Positions 23,401-34,700 of a stretch of 64,000 nucleotides of DNA are shown piece by piece. The DNA comes from Crotalaria pallida (lineage: Eukaryota > Streptophyta > Magnoliopsida > Fabales > Fabaceae). The stretch lies in the NCBI GenBank assembly GCA_037953625.1, contig CM075649.1, positions 124,059,290-124,123,289 on the forward strand. The letters run 5' to 3'. The position numbers were made by a program, and so were the translations under genes. The notes under the pieces were generated by a model. That model did no database searches. It saw only the letters and a program-made list of their open reading frames with translations, and had not been told where the DNA came from. Position 1 is the stretch's first letter. Every line of letters begins with the position of its first letter.

Positions 23401-26150
23401 GCCTCTAGCAATGTTGAGACCAAGCGCTTCTCTTGCTTCAGCCCTAAATTTATTAGTTCAAGGTGTGAACTTTTGTCTGACCTTGAACATATTGTATCAA
23501 AAGAAAAGCAACACAGAGAAAGAATGATCAAATTGGTATCTTGTTATTCTTCTGAGGTATTATTAGGCTGATGATAGAGGGAACTTTCTCCCACTTCGAG
23601 AAGAATGTTGATTTCTGCATGTGATTAATCATCCAAACAGAGCATGAATTTAGGGGGTGATCAAATTTTCTGATTTAAGCATCAAAATATGAAAAGAAAT
23701 TGTTTGCTTGGATGTTTGAACATGGGCATAAATTTTTCATATAATAATATTTATACTTTTCTTTTGCAGCCCGAGTAAGTTCAATACCAATAGTTGACGA
23801 TAATGACTCATTACTGGATATATATTGTCGGAGGTTGGTTGGGTTTTATATCCTTATTATTCAGATTTCTTGTTTAAGATAGTATAATGTCAATCTCTAT
23901 TTCACGCATAAAATTATCTTCTAACATTTCATTCTTTTGGAGTGGCTTGTAAAACTTCCTCACTCATTCTTCCCTGCCCTCTTTATTGATAGTGATATAA
24001 CGGCTTTGGCAAAGGACCGAGCATATACACATATTAATCTTGAAGAAATGACTGTTCAACAGGTAAGTTTGATTTTTAATAGTGTTGTAGCAATAAAAAT
24101 CTGCTGCCAATATATGTCATGAGAATAAAAAATACATATCTATTCTGGTTTCATCTTTTCCTCATTAATTTGGTTAGGCATTTTCTGTGCCTTGGAACTG
24201 GAGTATTTGTGTTTCTATTGATGTATCCTCAAGCCTTAGTTCCTTCCCATTATTTAGATTCCTTTTAGATTGCCATATTTATTTGATTAGGGTGGCATTT
24301 TTGTTGACTGCAATGGATAGTTTATCAGTTGGTTTACCTTTCACCGTTTTTTTTTTTTTTTTTTTTTTTGAAATACAGTATGCAATTTACATGCACAACA
24401 AGTGTCAAAATTTAGGCATTTCGTGCATTTGTCTGTATTTCTTTTAGCTTTGGTCGATTTTGATATTGATAATTGTATTGTAGAAGAGGGTTTTTTTTTT
24501 TTTTTTTTTTTTTTTAAGCTGTAATATTTGTTAGTATCTATTTCGGTCTGTACTCTGTATTTGGTTTGTCAAATGAATGATTGATCCATGACCTATGCAC
24601 TTCGTACCCATGCAAATACACCCTAGTGTTCCCATATATAAAAATAAAAATTAAATAAATTTGATTTATTGGGTTATCATTACTAAAGGATGGTTATCAA
24701 TTGGACCACAGATGGTACCTTGGGAGATTTAAGTTGAGGGATCCTCAGTTAGGCTGTTGACGGTACCTTGGGAGATTAGTCTCTCACTTTTCCAGCTGGA
24801 GGATATTTTGGGAAACCAAAAAAAAATTAACTGGACCATATATGATCCAGACTGAAAACCCGAAACCCAAATGGTTGAAATCTACATCCCTGTCTGTAAT
24901 GTTGTCACTGACTTCTAAGGAGCCCATAAAACAGTGACACACAGTGGAGGACATTCTTGTCCATTCATGACTTGATGTCTTCAAAGGATTAGAGGCACTC
25001 AACAATTATTTGCTTAAATGGGTGCACTTTATGTGTGTAATAGCTGTTTTGGGGAGAGAAAATTTGGGTAGAAATTTTGAGCAAGAAGTTTTTTGTTATG
25101 TATGAGGGAATCAGAAAAGATTAATATAAACTTCAAAAAATAATTATTTTATGAGGATGGATAAGATATTCATTCATGAAAATGATAAAAGGATGGGTTG
25201 GATAGTTGTTTGCTAGATGAAGTCATGGATGGATTGAATTTTTTTAATTCTTTGTTACAGATTAATCATAGATGAATTGTTCATTTGACCCATTCATTAT
25301 AATTATAATCCAAACTAAAATTCGCCTGACACACTCATCTGAGCTAAGCTTGCATACTTTATGGCCTTTTTTTGGTGTTTGTGTTCTTGAATAAGGAGGC
25401 TTATTTTGTGATTTTTTTTAATCAACATCTTAGTATCTCTTGCATGTTTTATTGTGCAGGCTTTGCAGTTGGGCCAGGACGCATATAGTCCCTATGAGCT
25501 CAGAAGTCAACGTTGTCAGATGTGTTTGCGGTCTGATTCTCTGCTTAAAGTGATGGAACGATTGGCAAATCCAGGTTGGCTTGTTTTCCCTTTCTCAATG
25601 AAGCATGCCATTCAGTTTCCTTGTAGTTTGTATGCGTAACTGTTGTGCTGGCTGTGCATTCAAGGTTGCTTTATTAAAATTTTCATTTGGTCATTGTCTT
25701 CCTATGTTCCCATTGGGTTAGTTCTCCATGCTCCAGCAATTTCACCGCCCTCAACTTTCTAACGGTTATCCCGTCACACCAAAAATTGTAATGTAGGTTG
25801 CATTATCTATTTTCAATCATAGCAAATGCTATTTGTTAGGTTCTTGGTAATAGAGTTGGATAACAAGGGGGAATATCATTATAAACGAATGTACTTGTGT
25901 CCAATTTGTGGGTCGAAGTTACAACTGTGACATTCAAATTGTTGCACTGCTTTTTGTTGATTTGATTTTGCAGTAATTTGGTTTTTTCTCATATCCAATT
26001 GATTTCATTTTGAAGATTGTTGCACTGAACATATTATACTGTCTAATCCTTGATTTAGGTGTCAGGCGGCTTGTGATTGTGGAAGCTGGCAGCAAGCGTG
26101 TAGAAGGCATTGTATCATTGGGTGACATATTCAAGTTCTTCCTTGGTTAG
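17465..26150 (+). CDS. SNF4: SnRK1 beta-gamma regulatory subunit (sucrose nonfermenting 4-like)
   Basis: A complete 13-exon gene: 17465-17580, 17736-17823, 18473-18652, 20200-20334, 20443-20502, 20803-20892, 21896-22030, 23073-23218, 23289-23462, 23770-23832, 23993-24062, 25460-25574, 26059-26150. All borders are GT-AG; the total is 1464 nt, 487 residues, the length I recall for the Arabidopsis protein. Residues about 17-100 form a CBM48/AMPK glycogen-binding domain ([39 protein letters not shown]). Four CBS repeats follow (about 155-487), with ICSIPVGTWVPKIGE and MTVQQALQLGQDAYSPYE, ending in VRRLVIVEAGSKRVEG and SLGDIFKFFLG. This fusion of beta-type and gamma domains is plant-specific and forms part of the SnRK1 kinase complex, which senses energy and sugar status. 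No break was seen. Introns 3, 7 and 11 exceed 1 kb, and intron 3 holds MITEs. Confidence 0.95.
19027..19140. mobile_element. 114-bp foldback MITE in SNF4 intron 3
   Basis: Two 30-base arms, 19027-19056 and 19111-19140, are reverse complements with one mismatch (TTATTAACAAC at the outer end, ATTACTCACA at the inner end). The loop is 54 bases. It would fold into a strong hairpin in the transcript. The family is not recognised. Confidence 0.75.
19243..19537. mobile_element. Stowaway MITE in SNF4 intron 3
   Basis: CTCCCTCCGGTCC at the left end and GGACCGGAGGGAG at the right end are perfect inverted repeats. Both are flanked by TA (19241-19242 and 19538-19539). Length is 295 bp, non-coding. This matches the plant Stowaway TIR consensus closely. 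Confidence 0.92.
19970..20015 (-). repeat. Retroposon 3'-tail motif in SNF4 intron 3
   Basis: On the minus strand it reads CCACACCTAGTGGGACAAGG followed by GTTGGTTGTTGT. The same tail type is at 51829-51870 on the plus strand (GACCCCACCTAGTGGGACAA then TTGTTGTTGTTG). These CCTAGTGGGACAAGG-(TTG)n tails are common in plant LINE/SINE copies; only the tail is recognisable here. Confidence 0.45.
21211..21229. repeat. Poly(T) tract in intron 6
   Basis: A run of about 19 T. Similar runs lie in intron 11 at about 24347-24369 and 24490-24515. They could be insertion tails or simple slippage; no attached element was recognised. Confidence 0.6.
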
Positions 26151-27111
26151 TTTGGATTGGTGAATGAATGAAGAAGTAAATATGGTACGTGCAATTGCGC
26201 AGCGATTATGACACATCAGCAATTTAGGGAACCATAATTTACCCAGCCAGTCCAAAAGAGATTTTAATGCTTTCTACATAGTGATTTGATCTCATTTCAT
26301 TGTAATGCAATTGGATTGGCCTCTTGATTTATAGCCTCATTTTGAGATTTTAGGTTAGAGAAAGAGGCCTGTAAATTTAGAGTATTTGATTGCCCCCCAA
26401 GTTTATTCATCTCTCCCCATTCATATTATCTTCAAATCTGTTAGTGCTCCTGATGATATACCAGCAAGTGGGGAGCACAAGAACTGTAACTGTTCCATAC
26501 TCTGAAGATACCAAGTATGGGAAAAAAAAGTTAAGATAATGTTGTTTTATATTTATTCATTAGTAATCCCAATTTAAATGTTGACCTGAGCCTAACGTTG
26601 AAGGAAGACTACCTAGTTGCCATTGTGCCAGTGTATGGTGATTAAATGGTTAGCATTTTCCTTTATAAAATTACTGAGAGAAAAAGGGGACAGGGAGTGT
26701 CGGACAGTAAGAAAATCGAGAGAACAATATATTTATCCAAGGACTTGCATGATTTAATAATTATTCAATGCATTTAGTTGATTTATATTTTAGGTATGTA
26801 ATTAAGAAATAGGTATGGTCGTTTCTTCATGTTTATGCCTCAAATGTTATATGGGTATAGATCACAGAAACTGGAAAATATATTTTTTCAGCATAAAATT
26901 TGCTTAGAAAGATGAAGTTTAAATGAGATATAGTTCAGTTGGTAAGGATTATTTGTGGTCTAGAACCTTGGCATTTTATTTTATCTCATCGCTCTATCTG
27001 CTAAGGGTGCAAAAAGGGAAGCACAAACCTATACACATTGCATAACTCAACTCAACGCGCAGGTGAATGAGGTAAGCCTTTATATGTAGGGATCACTCGA
27101 GGGAGGATTTA
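26151..27111. other. 3' flank of SNF4 gene, with possible tRNA-like relic
   Basis: 3' UTR and intergenic DNA with no gene seen. At 26935-26995 TATAGTTCAGTTGGTAAGGATT matches a pol III A box, followed about 20 bases later by GTGGTCTAGAACCTTGG, a poor B box. This may be a decayed SINE or tRNA fragment. Confidence 0.35.
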
Positions 27112-28375
27112 TGGTCTGTTTGGCAAAACTAATATATAGCTATGAGTTTATATCTTGTAGTTATGAAATTATAACTATGAGATTATAGTTAAAAATTTAT
27201 AGCTGTATAGCTACTTTATTGAATTAGAGTTGTTTGGGAAAACTAATTGTGCAACTAATTTAAATATGTTAAATGACAGAAAAACACATAATATTTATAT
27301 TGGATAAACCTAGCCATACATTTAAATATTTTAAATCAATTGGTCATATCATTATTGACTAAATACATTCCACATCGGCTCTAAGTTAGGAAATTTTTCA
27401 GAAAAACAATTGGGGTTAATATACCTCACTTGATCCTGCAAAGATATTGTTAACTAAGTTGAGGAGTATGTTGAATAATAATCAACATTGACATTCATAT
27501 TTTGACGACGATGATGCTGCACTAGTAGCTTATGAAAAAAGATATATGCTTTATTTACATTGATATAAATGAGTGAAAACAAATTTATAACACTCGTAAT
27601 AATTATTGGTAGATAGAAAAATACACTTTAGTCCACTTGTTAAGTATTACTACACTTTATATTAAAAAAAAATATTCCAAGCAAATTATAAACATGACCA
27701 TAAAAAAATCTAATCTAAACACAATCTATCTCATTCTCATTGATTCCTATAATGAATGATCAATTCTTTGGTGAACTTCTCTCATTTTAGAATTTGTCAC
27801 ACTTGAAGATTCATTCTCATTGATTCCCTTAATGAATGATCAATTTTTTTGTGAACTTCTCTCATTTCAGAATTTGTCCCACTTGAAGATTTAATATTGA
27901 TACCGGGATCTCAAAGTTTATCTGAGTGTATATAATTTGGATGTTGTTCTAATGCCATAAACAATGGATCATCATTCAAGTTGATGCGAATATAGTTATG
28001 CAATGCAAATGCTGTCATAATAATGTTCATATGGATCTTCACACTATATTGTGGCATTCTCCTAAGGATTTTCCAATTTTCTTCAAGACTCCAAATGATC
28101 TCTCAATACAACTGCAAATTCTTGCTTAGTTTTTTTTTTTTTTTTTTTTTTTGGTGTGCACTAACTTACTAAGGGTATCCTTCAATTGATAGGTGAAGAT
28201 TAATCCCCTCCGAAGCATAGACATCACCTAAGTGGGTTGTGCTTCTACCCACAAAAAATTTTCCATACCCACGGCAAGGATCGAACCCTTGACATCATGG
28301 TTAAGGAACCCGAATATCTGCCAACTATGCTGGGCCTTGCCTTGTTGGTTGCTTAGGATATTTTTCATTGAATAT
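27112..28375 (-). pseudogene. Decayed PIF/Harbinger element with transposase remnant, split by a SINE
   Basis: The left end GGTCTGTTTGGCAAAACTAA and the next 180 bp match the right end of the element at 14255-15206 in reverse orientation. Minus-strand translation of about 27890-28121, with frame changes, gives the C-terminal DDE_Tnp_4 signature: IERSFGVLK-like, then LRRMPQYSVKIHMNIIMTAF, ALHNYIR and NLNDDP. The SINE at 28130-28348 interrupts this coding region: the frame resumes at 28357 with NEKYPKQ-like sequence expected just upstream of IERSFG. An 80-bp tandem duplication lies at 27731-27890. Stops and shifts make it non-functional. The right end was not found. Confidence 0.7.
28130..28348 (-). 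mobile_element. tRNA-derived SINE, copy 1
   Basis: On the minus strand: GCCCAGCATAGTTGGCAGA (A box), then about 35 bases later GGGTTCGATCC (B box), a body of about 130 bp, and a poly(A) tail (poly-T at 28130-28152 on plus). TTGCTTAG flanks both sides exactly (28122-28129 and 28349-28356), a target-site duplication. Copies 2 and 3 are at 42061-42257 and 53931-53983. Confidence 0.9.
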
Positions 28376-29203
28376 TTCTATCAAGATTTTTAAGGAGGTA
28401 GATATCTTAATGATGGTTTTGATATGTGTTTTGATGTTACTGGTAGTTTGGTGATGTAAAATTGTATGTGTAGATTCACACTTTGCGAAGTGGACTCTTT
28501 TGGAATGCTATTTGTTGGTGTTGTTCTGCTTTGACCATATGATTGTGTATCCACGTTCAAATCTTTCCAAAAAAAAAAAGTGGGATTCATATGTACAATA
28601 ATTCATATGTATTTGTTAATAATATTCTTTTGATTTTTAAAGAATAAAGTAATTTACAACCACTTAATGACATGTGTCATAACGTAGAATTTTTCAACTT
28701 TTACTGTTAAACTAGTATTAAAAAAAAAATTTAATGATATGTAAGCTTACAAAATCAACATACAAATCAATCTACACCACAAGATAGTGACATATGTCAT
28801 TTGTTAATCTATTAATAATAAGCAAGTGACACATATCTTTTTTTTTTTTTAAGTAATGATATGTAGGCCTACAAAATCAACATACAAATTAATATACACC
28901 ACAAGATAATGACATATGTCATTTGTTAATCCATCAATAATAAGTCAGTGACACATATATTTTTTTATTGTAGGTTGATATTATAGGTGTATAACCATTT
29001 TTGTTTAAAAAATTGAATGTGAAAATATTTTGTAACAGCTATTTAATTTTGCAACTTTTTATACAAGGACTTATAAGAGTTATAGATAGATTTATAGACT
29101 TAAAAAAGAAAACGAAAGAAACCGTCGCAGTTGAAGGAAGCGACAGCGTCAATAAGTCCACCGCCACCACATACGACGGAGATTTTCCCCCAAAATCATC
29201 GAC
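28357..29203. other. Intergenic, with a 122-bp tandem repeat
   Basis: Two imperfect copies, starting TAATGATATGTA at 28732 and 28854, share ACAAAATCAACATACAAAT, ACACCACAAGATA and GACATATGTCATTTGTTAAT. The less AT-rich stretch from about 29120 to 29203 (AAACCGTCGCAGTTG...) looks like the 5' UTR of the following gene. Confidence 0.6.
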
Positions 29204-31108
29204 ATGGTGATGAAAGAGATCGAATCCCTCAGCGAAGATGAAAGACGCGCACTTCGCGGAAGCAAGTTCGCTCCTCTTCCTTCTCTTCCTCGCTCTTCTA
29301 ATCCCCAACCCAGGTTCTTCTTCGTTTTCTTTCTTAGGGTTCAATTTTACCACTTTCTCTTCATTGAGCTCTCTTAGAGTAAAATATCAATTATCTCCCT
29401 GAGATTGACATAATCGATTAATTTATTATGTCCCTGTGATTACAGTAATTTCAATCTCGGATATTGGATTGATCAGTGATGTCAATCCTAGGGACCGAAA
29501 CGACGACGTTTTGCACAATTCTTTTACTTTGAACTTCCATTTCTCTTTCTCAGCACTTCAATTTCCCAGGTCTTATATGAATTCTGTATAGGTTAGCACA
29601 TCCCGGTGGACCATTGGCCACGAACAAAGCGGCGGCGTTGGCGAAGTTTCTGGAGAGGAAGCTGAAGGACCCTAATGGATTGGCTACTATTAACCCTGAC
29701 ATTCTTGAACTTGCTGTCAATAATGCTAAACAGACTGTTTCTGCAAGTAACCGACTCTTCTTTTTCTTAATTATTGACTCAAGATATGTGCAATTTAAGT
29801 TTCAATTGAAAATAAATAAGTTTCGATTACTGCATTTATTTGCATCAAATGTATGCTTGTGCTTCTGATTACTGTATATTTTCTTTTTATGGTAACTTCA
29901 TTATCGACATTGTTAAGTTGGCGTTCGAAGCACAGACAGAGATTGTGTCCTATCTTGTTATCTTGTTTTTCACCCTTTTGATGAAATCAAAATGTCCCAC
30001 TTTTTGACTCTCATGTTTTCTTTTGTTCTATTCATATAATTCACCTAACATTGGAAAAAAAAACTCGCGTGTTCTTCGAACGCTATATGAGAGTGCCATG
30101 AAGAGTGGTAGGGAGTAGGGACCCATTCACATCTAGTTTATCTTTCTTCTTCCTTACTTTTCCTTTGTAAATTCTTTTCCTTCTTTATGCTCTTCGACTT
30201 AAAGTGTAACTTAGACAAATTGTGATTTGGTGCATTTGCCAGAAACCCATTGTTAGGTTATGGGGTAGGATGCTGCGCAAGGTGCTGCTGCACATATCTA
30301 TTTGGCTTTGTTTTGGATCTGCAAATCTTTGTCCGGGAAAGTTGGGAGTGATTATGGTTTCGGATCCCGCTTGTCGGGAAGTATTTGTAGCTTTGAAGTG
30401 AGAATATTTTATTCAAATCCTGTATTTTTTTTGTAATCTTTACTTAGGTGTGTGTGGTTCTTGATGATTACTTATCCTATTGCTCTTGTACAGCTCTCTT
30501 CTGTCGTAATATATTCTTATTATATAAAAAAAAAAGTTATATATTTATGTGTTTGTAATATATAATTATTCTTAGCCTTCAAGATTTGAATCACAACATG
30601 CACACATCCTCTCTTATATCTCCCTTTTAAACATATACGTTTCTGTTCAATATTTGATTTCTTGATTTCTTTATGCATGTCTTCAGTTTTGTTTGCATGA
30701 TAGTCATAATGTGCTATCTTTTATGTTTTTCTTCAACTTCAGGTGCTACTTCTAATCCTGGAAGACGTGTTCGACATGTAGACTCGTTTGGTGATCCTGA
30801 TTCTAAGGTTCTCGATTATTGTTAGTGGTGTCTGAATAGCTGTTGAGATATCTGCCTATTTCACCTTCTCAAATTTGTTTATAATCTTGACAGGATTTTA
30901 GCGACGAACAGAATGAATTTACTAAGGTGAAGGAATGTAAGAAGAGGAAGAAAAACAAAAATAAAAACAAAAACAAAAGGCAAAAGGTCATTACTTGCTA
31001 TTGTGATTTGTTATTTGCCTTGATACTTTTTCCTTGTAATGAACCGTGTTTGTTTTGCTGCAGAATGTTGAGGACCCTGGATGTGCTGTGGTGAAAAAGC
31101 CTAAATAG
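29204..31108 (+). CDS. Uncharacterised 155-aa protein with lysine-rich tail
   Basis: Five coding exons with GT-AG borders: 29204-29313, 29592-29746, 30743-30807, 30894-30986, 31064-31108; 468 nt, 155 residues plus stop. The N-terminus is acidic then Pro/Ser-rich (EIESLSEDERRALRGSKFAP). The middle is Ala/Leu-rich and probably helical (NKAAALAKFLERKLKDPNGL, INPDILELAVNNAKQTV). Exon 4 encodes a lysine/asparagine tract (CKKRKKNKNKNKNKRQK), a likely nuclear or nucleolar signal. I do not recognise the family. The clean splice sites, the continuous frame and the less AT-rich first exon argue that it is a real gene. A second in-frame ATG lies two codons downstream (29210). A MULE is inserted 9 bp after the stop codon. 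Confidence 0.75.
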
Positions 31109-31117
31109 AAGTTTTAA

Positions 31118-32080
31118 GGCAAAACTACTACATTGGTCTCGTAAGTATTTTTTGATTTCGAGTCTGTCCTGCATTATTTTTTTTTCCTTCAAATAAGTTA
31201 CGCAAGTATTGGATGTCCAACAATTAAATCCTTTCGTGAATGACGTTAAAAAGGTGCACTGGCACCTCTAATATGCCCCTTCTTGAACGGGCAGCATGGA
31301 GCTCCCCATTATCAAGGCCATTATTTGCAACTAGATTGTTCACAATTGCGTCTGATTGGAGGGTTCACTGGACTGCTGAGCTTATGTGTGTGACAGTGAA
31401 GAGGTGGCTGAGCACAGCAGAGCGTCTGTGGATTTGGCTTTTTGTTGTCGTGATGGGTCATGACGTGTGGAGCTTCTGACTCGTTTCAGCTGCGGGGGGA
31501 GGTTGCTACAAAACTGCGGCCATGGTAGGCTTAGTGAACAGCAATCCCGTCCTGGTGGAGGCCACGCGCTCGGACAGAAGGATGGAGCCGGTGCATGCTG
31601 CTGCTTCAAATGACTACAGATCTGGACAGTGCCAAAATGCGAGTGGTTCATCGATGGTGGAGTTGGGTTGAACGGCGGTGCCATGCTTTGTTTTTGCTGT
31701 TCTTTTTATTTTTTGGGTTTAATTTGGGGGTTTCTGTTTTTGGTTGGCAGGTTGGTGATGGTGATTTCAGGTTGTTTGGCTTTTCACTTATTATTAGAGT
31801 GGTGGGTTTGGAATGATTGTAGCTGGTGAAAGTGATAATGGTCGAAGATAGATGGAATTGTTTCCGTGTATGAAGGTTCAGATGGATGAAGATGGAGGTG
31901 TTGGTTGGGTGAGGATGAGGAATTGAGGATAAATGTTTTAATGGTATTATGAAGCAACTGACGGAAAGGATCTAAATTTTGGACGTTCAAAACTTTCAGG
32001 ATTTATTTGAAACAACAAAACTTATGGGACTGACTCGAAATCAAAAAAACAACTTACAGGACTAATGTAGTAGTTTTGCC
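31118..32080. mobile_element. MULE-type non-autonomous DNA element in 3' UTR
   Basis: Ends GGCAAAACTACTACATT at 31118 and its inverted counterpart AATGTAGTAGTTTTGCC at 32080; inverted similarity extends over about 60-80 bp (the TTTTTTGATTTCGAGTC motif lies in both arms). The flanking 9-mers AAGTTTTAA (31109-31117) and AAGTTTAAA (32081-32089) are an 8/9 match, the duplication size of Mutator-like elements. The interior is less AT-rich, with short frames of no recognised domain; it could be a captured gene fragment (Pack-MULE), unproven. Confidence 0.8.
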
Positions 32081-32089
32081 AAGTTTAAA

Positions 32090-33531
32090 TTATGATTTGC
32101 TTTTACTAGCAGATTTTTGGAATTGGGGATTGAGGCAAGTGATTATTTTTTTGCCATGGTTTCTTTCCTCACAAATTTGCTAGCATTTGAGTAACATAGA
32201 ATCACAGGCGCAATATTCGGCGCGTTTTATGCAATTGTTCTTTATGATAAACTACGATATAGGATTATGAACTGTTTTTTTTTTATTTAGATTCTTAAAG
32301 ATAATGAAGATTCAGGTAAGATTATGCCATTGAAATTGTGATTTATTCAGATGGTAAAATTAAAGTATGAATGTTAGAAATCAATTAGTTCGGCTAATGA
32401 CTATTTAACAACTGCGTTGTTTAGGGTATTTGTGTTTGGTGTAGTGGTAAGAAACTCCACCAAAGGTGTTGGCTCCGGTTTGATCCCTCCCCGAATATTT
32501 TGATAGCATGTCAATCGTGGTATTTTAGGTTGATTTGTTTGTTAAAGTATGTGTGTTCGTGAAAGTTACAATAGAATGCTACTGAAAATTTACACTCTGC
32601 AGCCATTAGCTATAGTTGCAACGGTTAACGGTTTGGACTATTTATACATTTGAGACTGCCTTTGGTTTAGCAAGGTGTTTGTTACTTTGTTATGAAACAG
32701 CTCGAAGTGGGGAAGATGTTTGAGTAGTTTGCAAGACCTACAACAAAAACTAGAAAAATGTTACCCTTGTTACCCTTTCTTGAGGTGTAGGGAATAGAGA
32801 GAAAAGAGAAGAAAGATATGACTGATAATATGAAGAAAAAAATATAAAGATAAGATGGAAAAATTAATTTATGAAAAAAAAAAGTGGTAAAAATATACCA
32901 GTGGAAATAATACTACTACTTGATTTGAATAGAGAACATGGTTAGTCACTCACTGACTCATCCATTTCTACATCCAATCTGATTGCTCCTCATGCCTAAA
33001 TTTTACCGTTCTTCTTATCCAATTGCAAATAGTGTTTAACCATGTAAGTTTATGACACTGACCTGTTAATTTGTGTCTTTATGAGAATAGTGGGGTTAAT
33101 TTGGAGACAAATTCCTACTGCGGTGTGGTTTGGAAACTGTATTCATATGAGTTGGTTTCTGACTTTCTGTCTACTAATTTATCTTTCAATCCATGTATTT
33201 TATTTTTATCCAAAGGCTCAGACTTCTTCATTCAAGAAGTTATGTGATTGTCAACCTTCTATTCATTCTCTTCTCCTTACATCTTCACAGCTCTTCTTTA
33301 TGAGGATCTTGTTGCAATATGTCATTTGGGCTATTGTTAATTTCATTTCTTATCAACGTGTCATTCACTAAATGGTGAAATTCCATGCATATCAGAAAGA
33401 AGGGGGTAAAACAAAGCTTTGGATATTCACATGATTTCTCTAACGTGTTATTTAAAATATTATAAATTATAAACTAGCAGTTTAGCACTGCGTTTTGCAT
33501 GGCTTAACTTTCTTATTTTATGGTTAAATTA
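32090..33531. other. Intergenic, with a possible SINE fragment
   Basis: Begins as the displaced 3' flank of the 155-aa gene. At 32437-32510 GTGTAGTGGTAAGAAACTCC followed by CCGGTTTGATCCC resembles A and B boxes of a tRNA-derived SINE; ends not defined. No gene was recognised, and the frame at 33081-33371 has no domain. Confidence 0.35.
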
Positions 33532-33860
33532 CTCATTTGGTCACTTACCTTATTTTTTGCTACCAAATTAGTTCCTCACATTTTTTTATATCATATTAGT
33601 CTCTCAAGTTTTTTTTTCACCATCAATTTAGTTCTCGAGTCACTATTCATTCTATATGAATCATTATGTTACATATACATGTCATTTCTCTCTTCAAGGA
33701 TGGAAATATAGACTAATATGATATTGATGTGTAAGATGAACAGTGACTCGGGAACAATTTTGATAGCGAAAAAATGTGAGGAATCAATTTGCTATTAAAA
33801 AAATATGAAGGACCAATTTGATAATAAAAATAAGTAAATAACCAATTAAGCAATTTAACC
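33532..33860. mobile_element. Small MULE/MITE with perfect 9-bp target duplication
   Basis: Left end GGTTAAATTACTCATTTGGT and right end ...AATTAAGCAATTTAACC are inverted repeats; similarity extends over about 80 bp (CAAATTAGTTCC versus GGACCAATTTG). TTATTTTAT is present on both sides (33523-33531 and 33861-33869). Non-coding, 329 bp. Confidence 0.9.
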
Positions 33861-34239
33861 TTATTTTATTGATATTGCATACTTCAATATCATAAAAAGA
33901 AAAAGGCTGGATTTGACGAATGTAGTTGTAACAAGGTGGCATATCATGTACAGAGGCCACAGCTTTCAAAAGAAAACAATGCAAGGAAAGCTCAAATCAT
34001 GTTCTGACAAATCAATCAAAAATTCAAAACAAAATTGGATACAAAATAAGAGAACAAGATTATTCAGATGCATAAACATGAATTGCTTTACTAAACAACA
34101 ACCAGAATATGAAGCTTAGCTTTCACATAGAAGGAAACTTATCAAATAACTCAAATATATATGGTGCATGTTCAATTGTTCATGTTTGTTATAACAGCAG
34201 AGCATATGAAATATTCAAAACAAGACAGTTAGTAATTAC

Positions 34240-34404
34240 CAATTTGGCTTCACGTTGATCTACATGAAACCAATAACCACTTGTCCCAATGATCAAGGCA
34301 CTCTTAGAGCCGATAACCCGCACAACTAAAGATGCAATCACAGAGAAACACATAAAAGAAACTAAATACAATATCCCAAGTGAAGTCCTACCCAAATTCT
34401 CCTC
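34240..34404 (-). pseudogene. UNC93-like membrane protein, isolated exon
   Basis: A 55-codon open exon on the minus strand, with an acceptor (TTTCAG) before 34404 and a donor (GTAATT) after 34240. It encodes a membrane-spanning segment (LGILYLVSFMCFSVIASLVV, then RVIGSKSALIIGTSGYW) that resembles plant UNC93-like proteins of the major facilitator type. No neighbouring exons were found: a MITE-like and a Copia-like repeat lie upstream. It is probably a gene fragment, or one exon of a gene torn apart by insertions. The match is from memory. Confidence 0.55.
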
Positions 34405-34519
34405 CTGAAATCAAAGTCAAATTTGCAACTTAGATTTCAATTTCCTTCCTCATAAACCAAATCCCAAAAAAAGTGTAAACCGTCAAATTAATTGTCAGGA
34501 AAGATTAGCCGATAAGTTT

Positions 34520-34698
34520 CTAGCTGAAAGCTTATAAGCGTGGGAGCTAAAAAATGATAGTTGATGAACTAACCGATTGAATTGGAATTGTTTGGTAAGT
34601 TTAGTAGATAAGTTAGCTGGCAAGTATAGAATGACATAAGCCCCTAGCTGGCTAGCTTATAAGCCATAAGTTACCTAAAGCTGCTTATCAAACACAAG
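34520..34698. mobile_element. MITE-like remnant
   Basis: GCTGAAAGCTTATAAGC at the left and GCTTATAAGCCATAAGTT...GCTTATCAAACAC at the right resemble inverted ends of hAT- or Harbinger-derived MITEs rich in AGCTTATAAGC. No clear target duplication. Confidence 0.35.
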
Positions 34699-34700
34699 CT

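Noticed and set aside
26943..26995. Possible tRNA gene
   Set aside because: A-box match is good, but the B box is poor and no cloverleaf can be drawn; at most a SINE relic.
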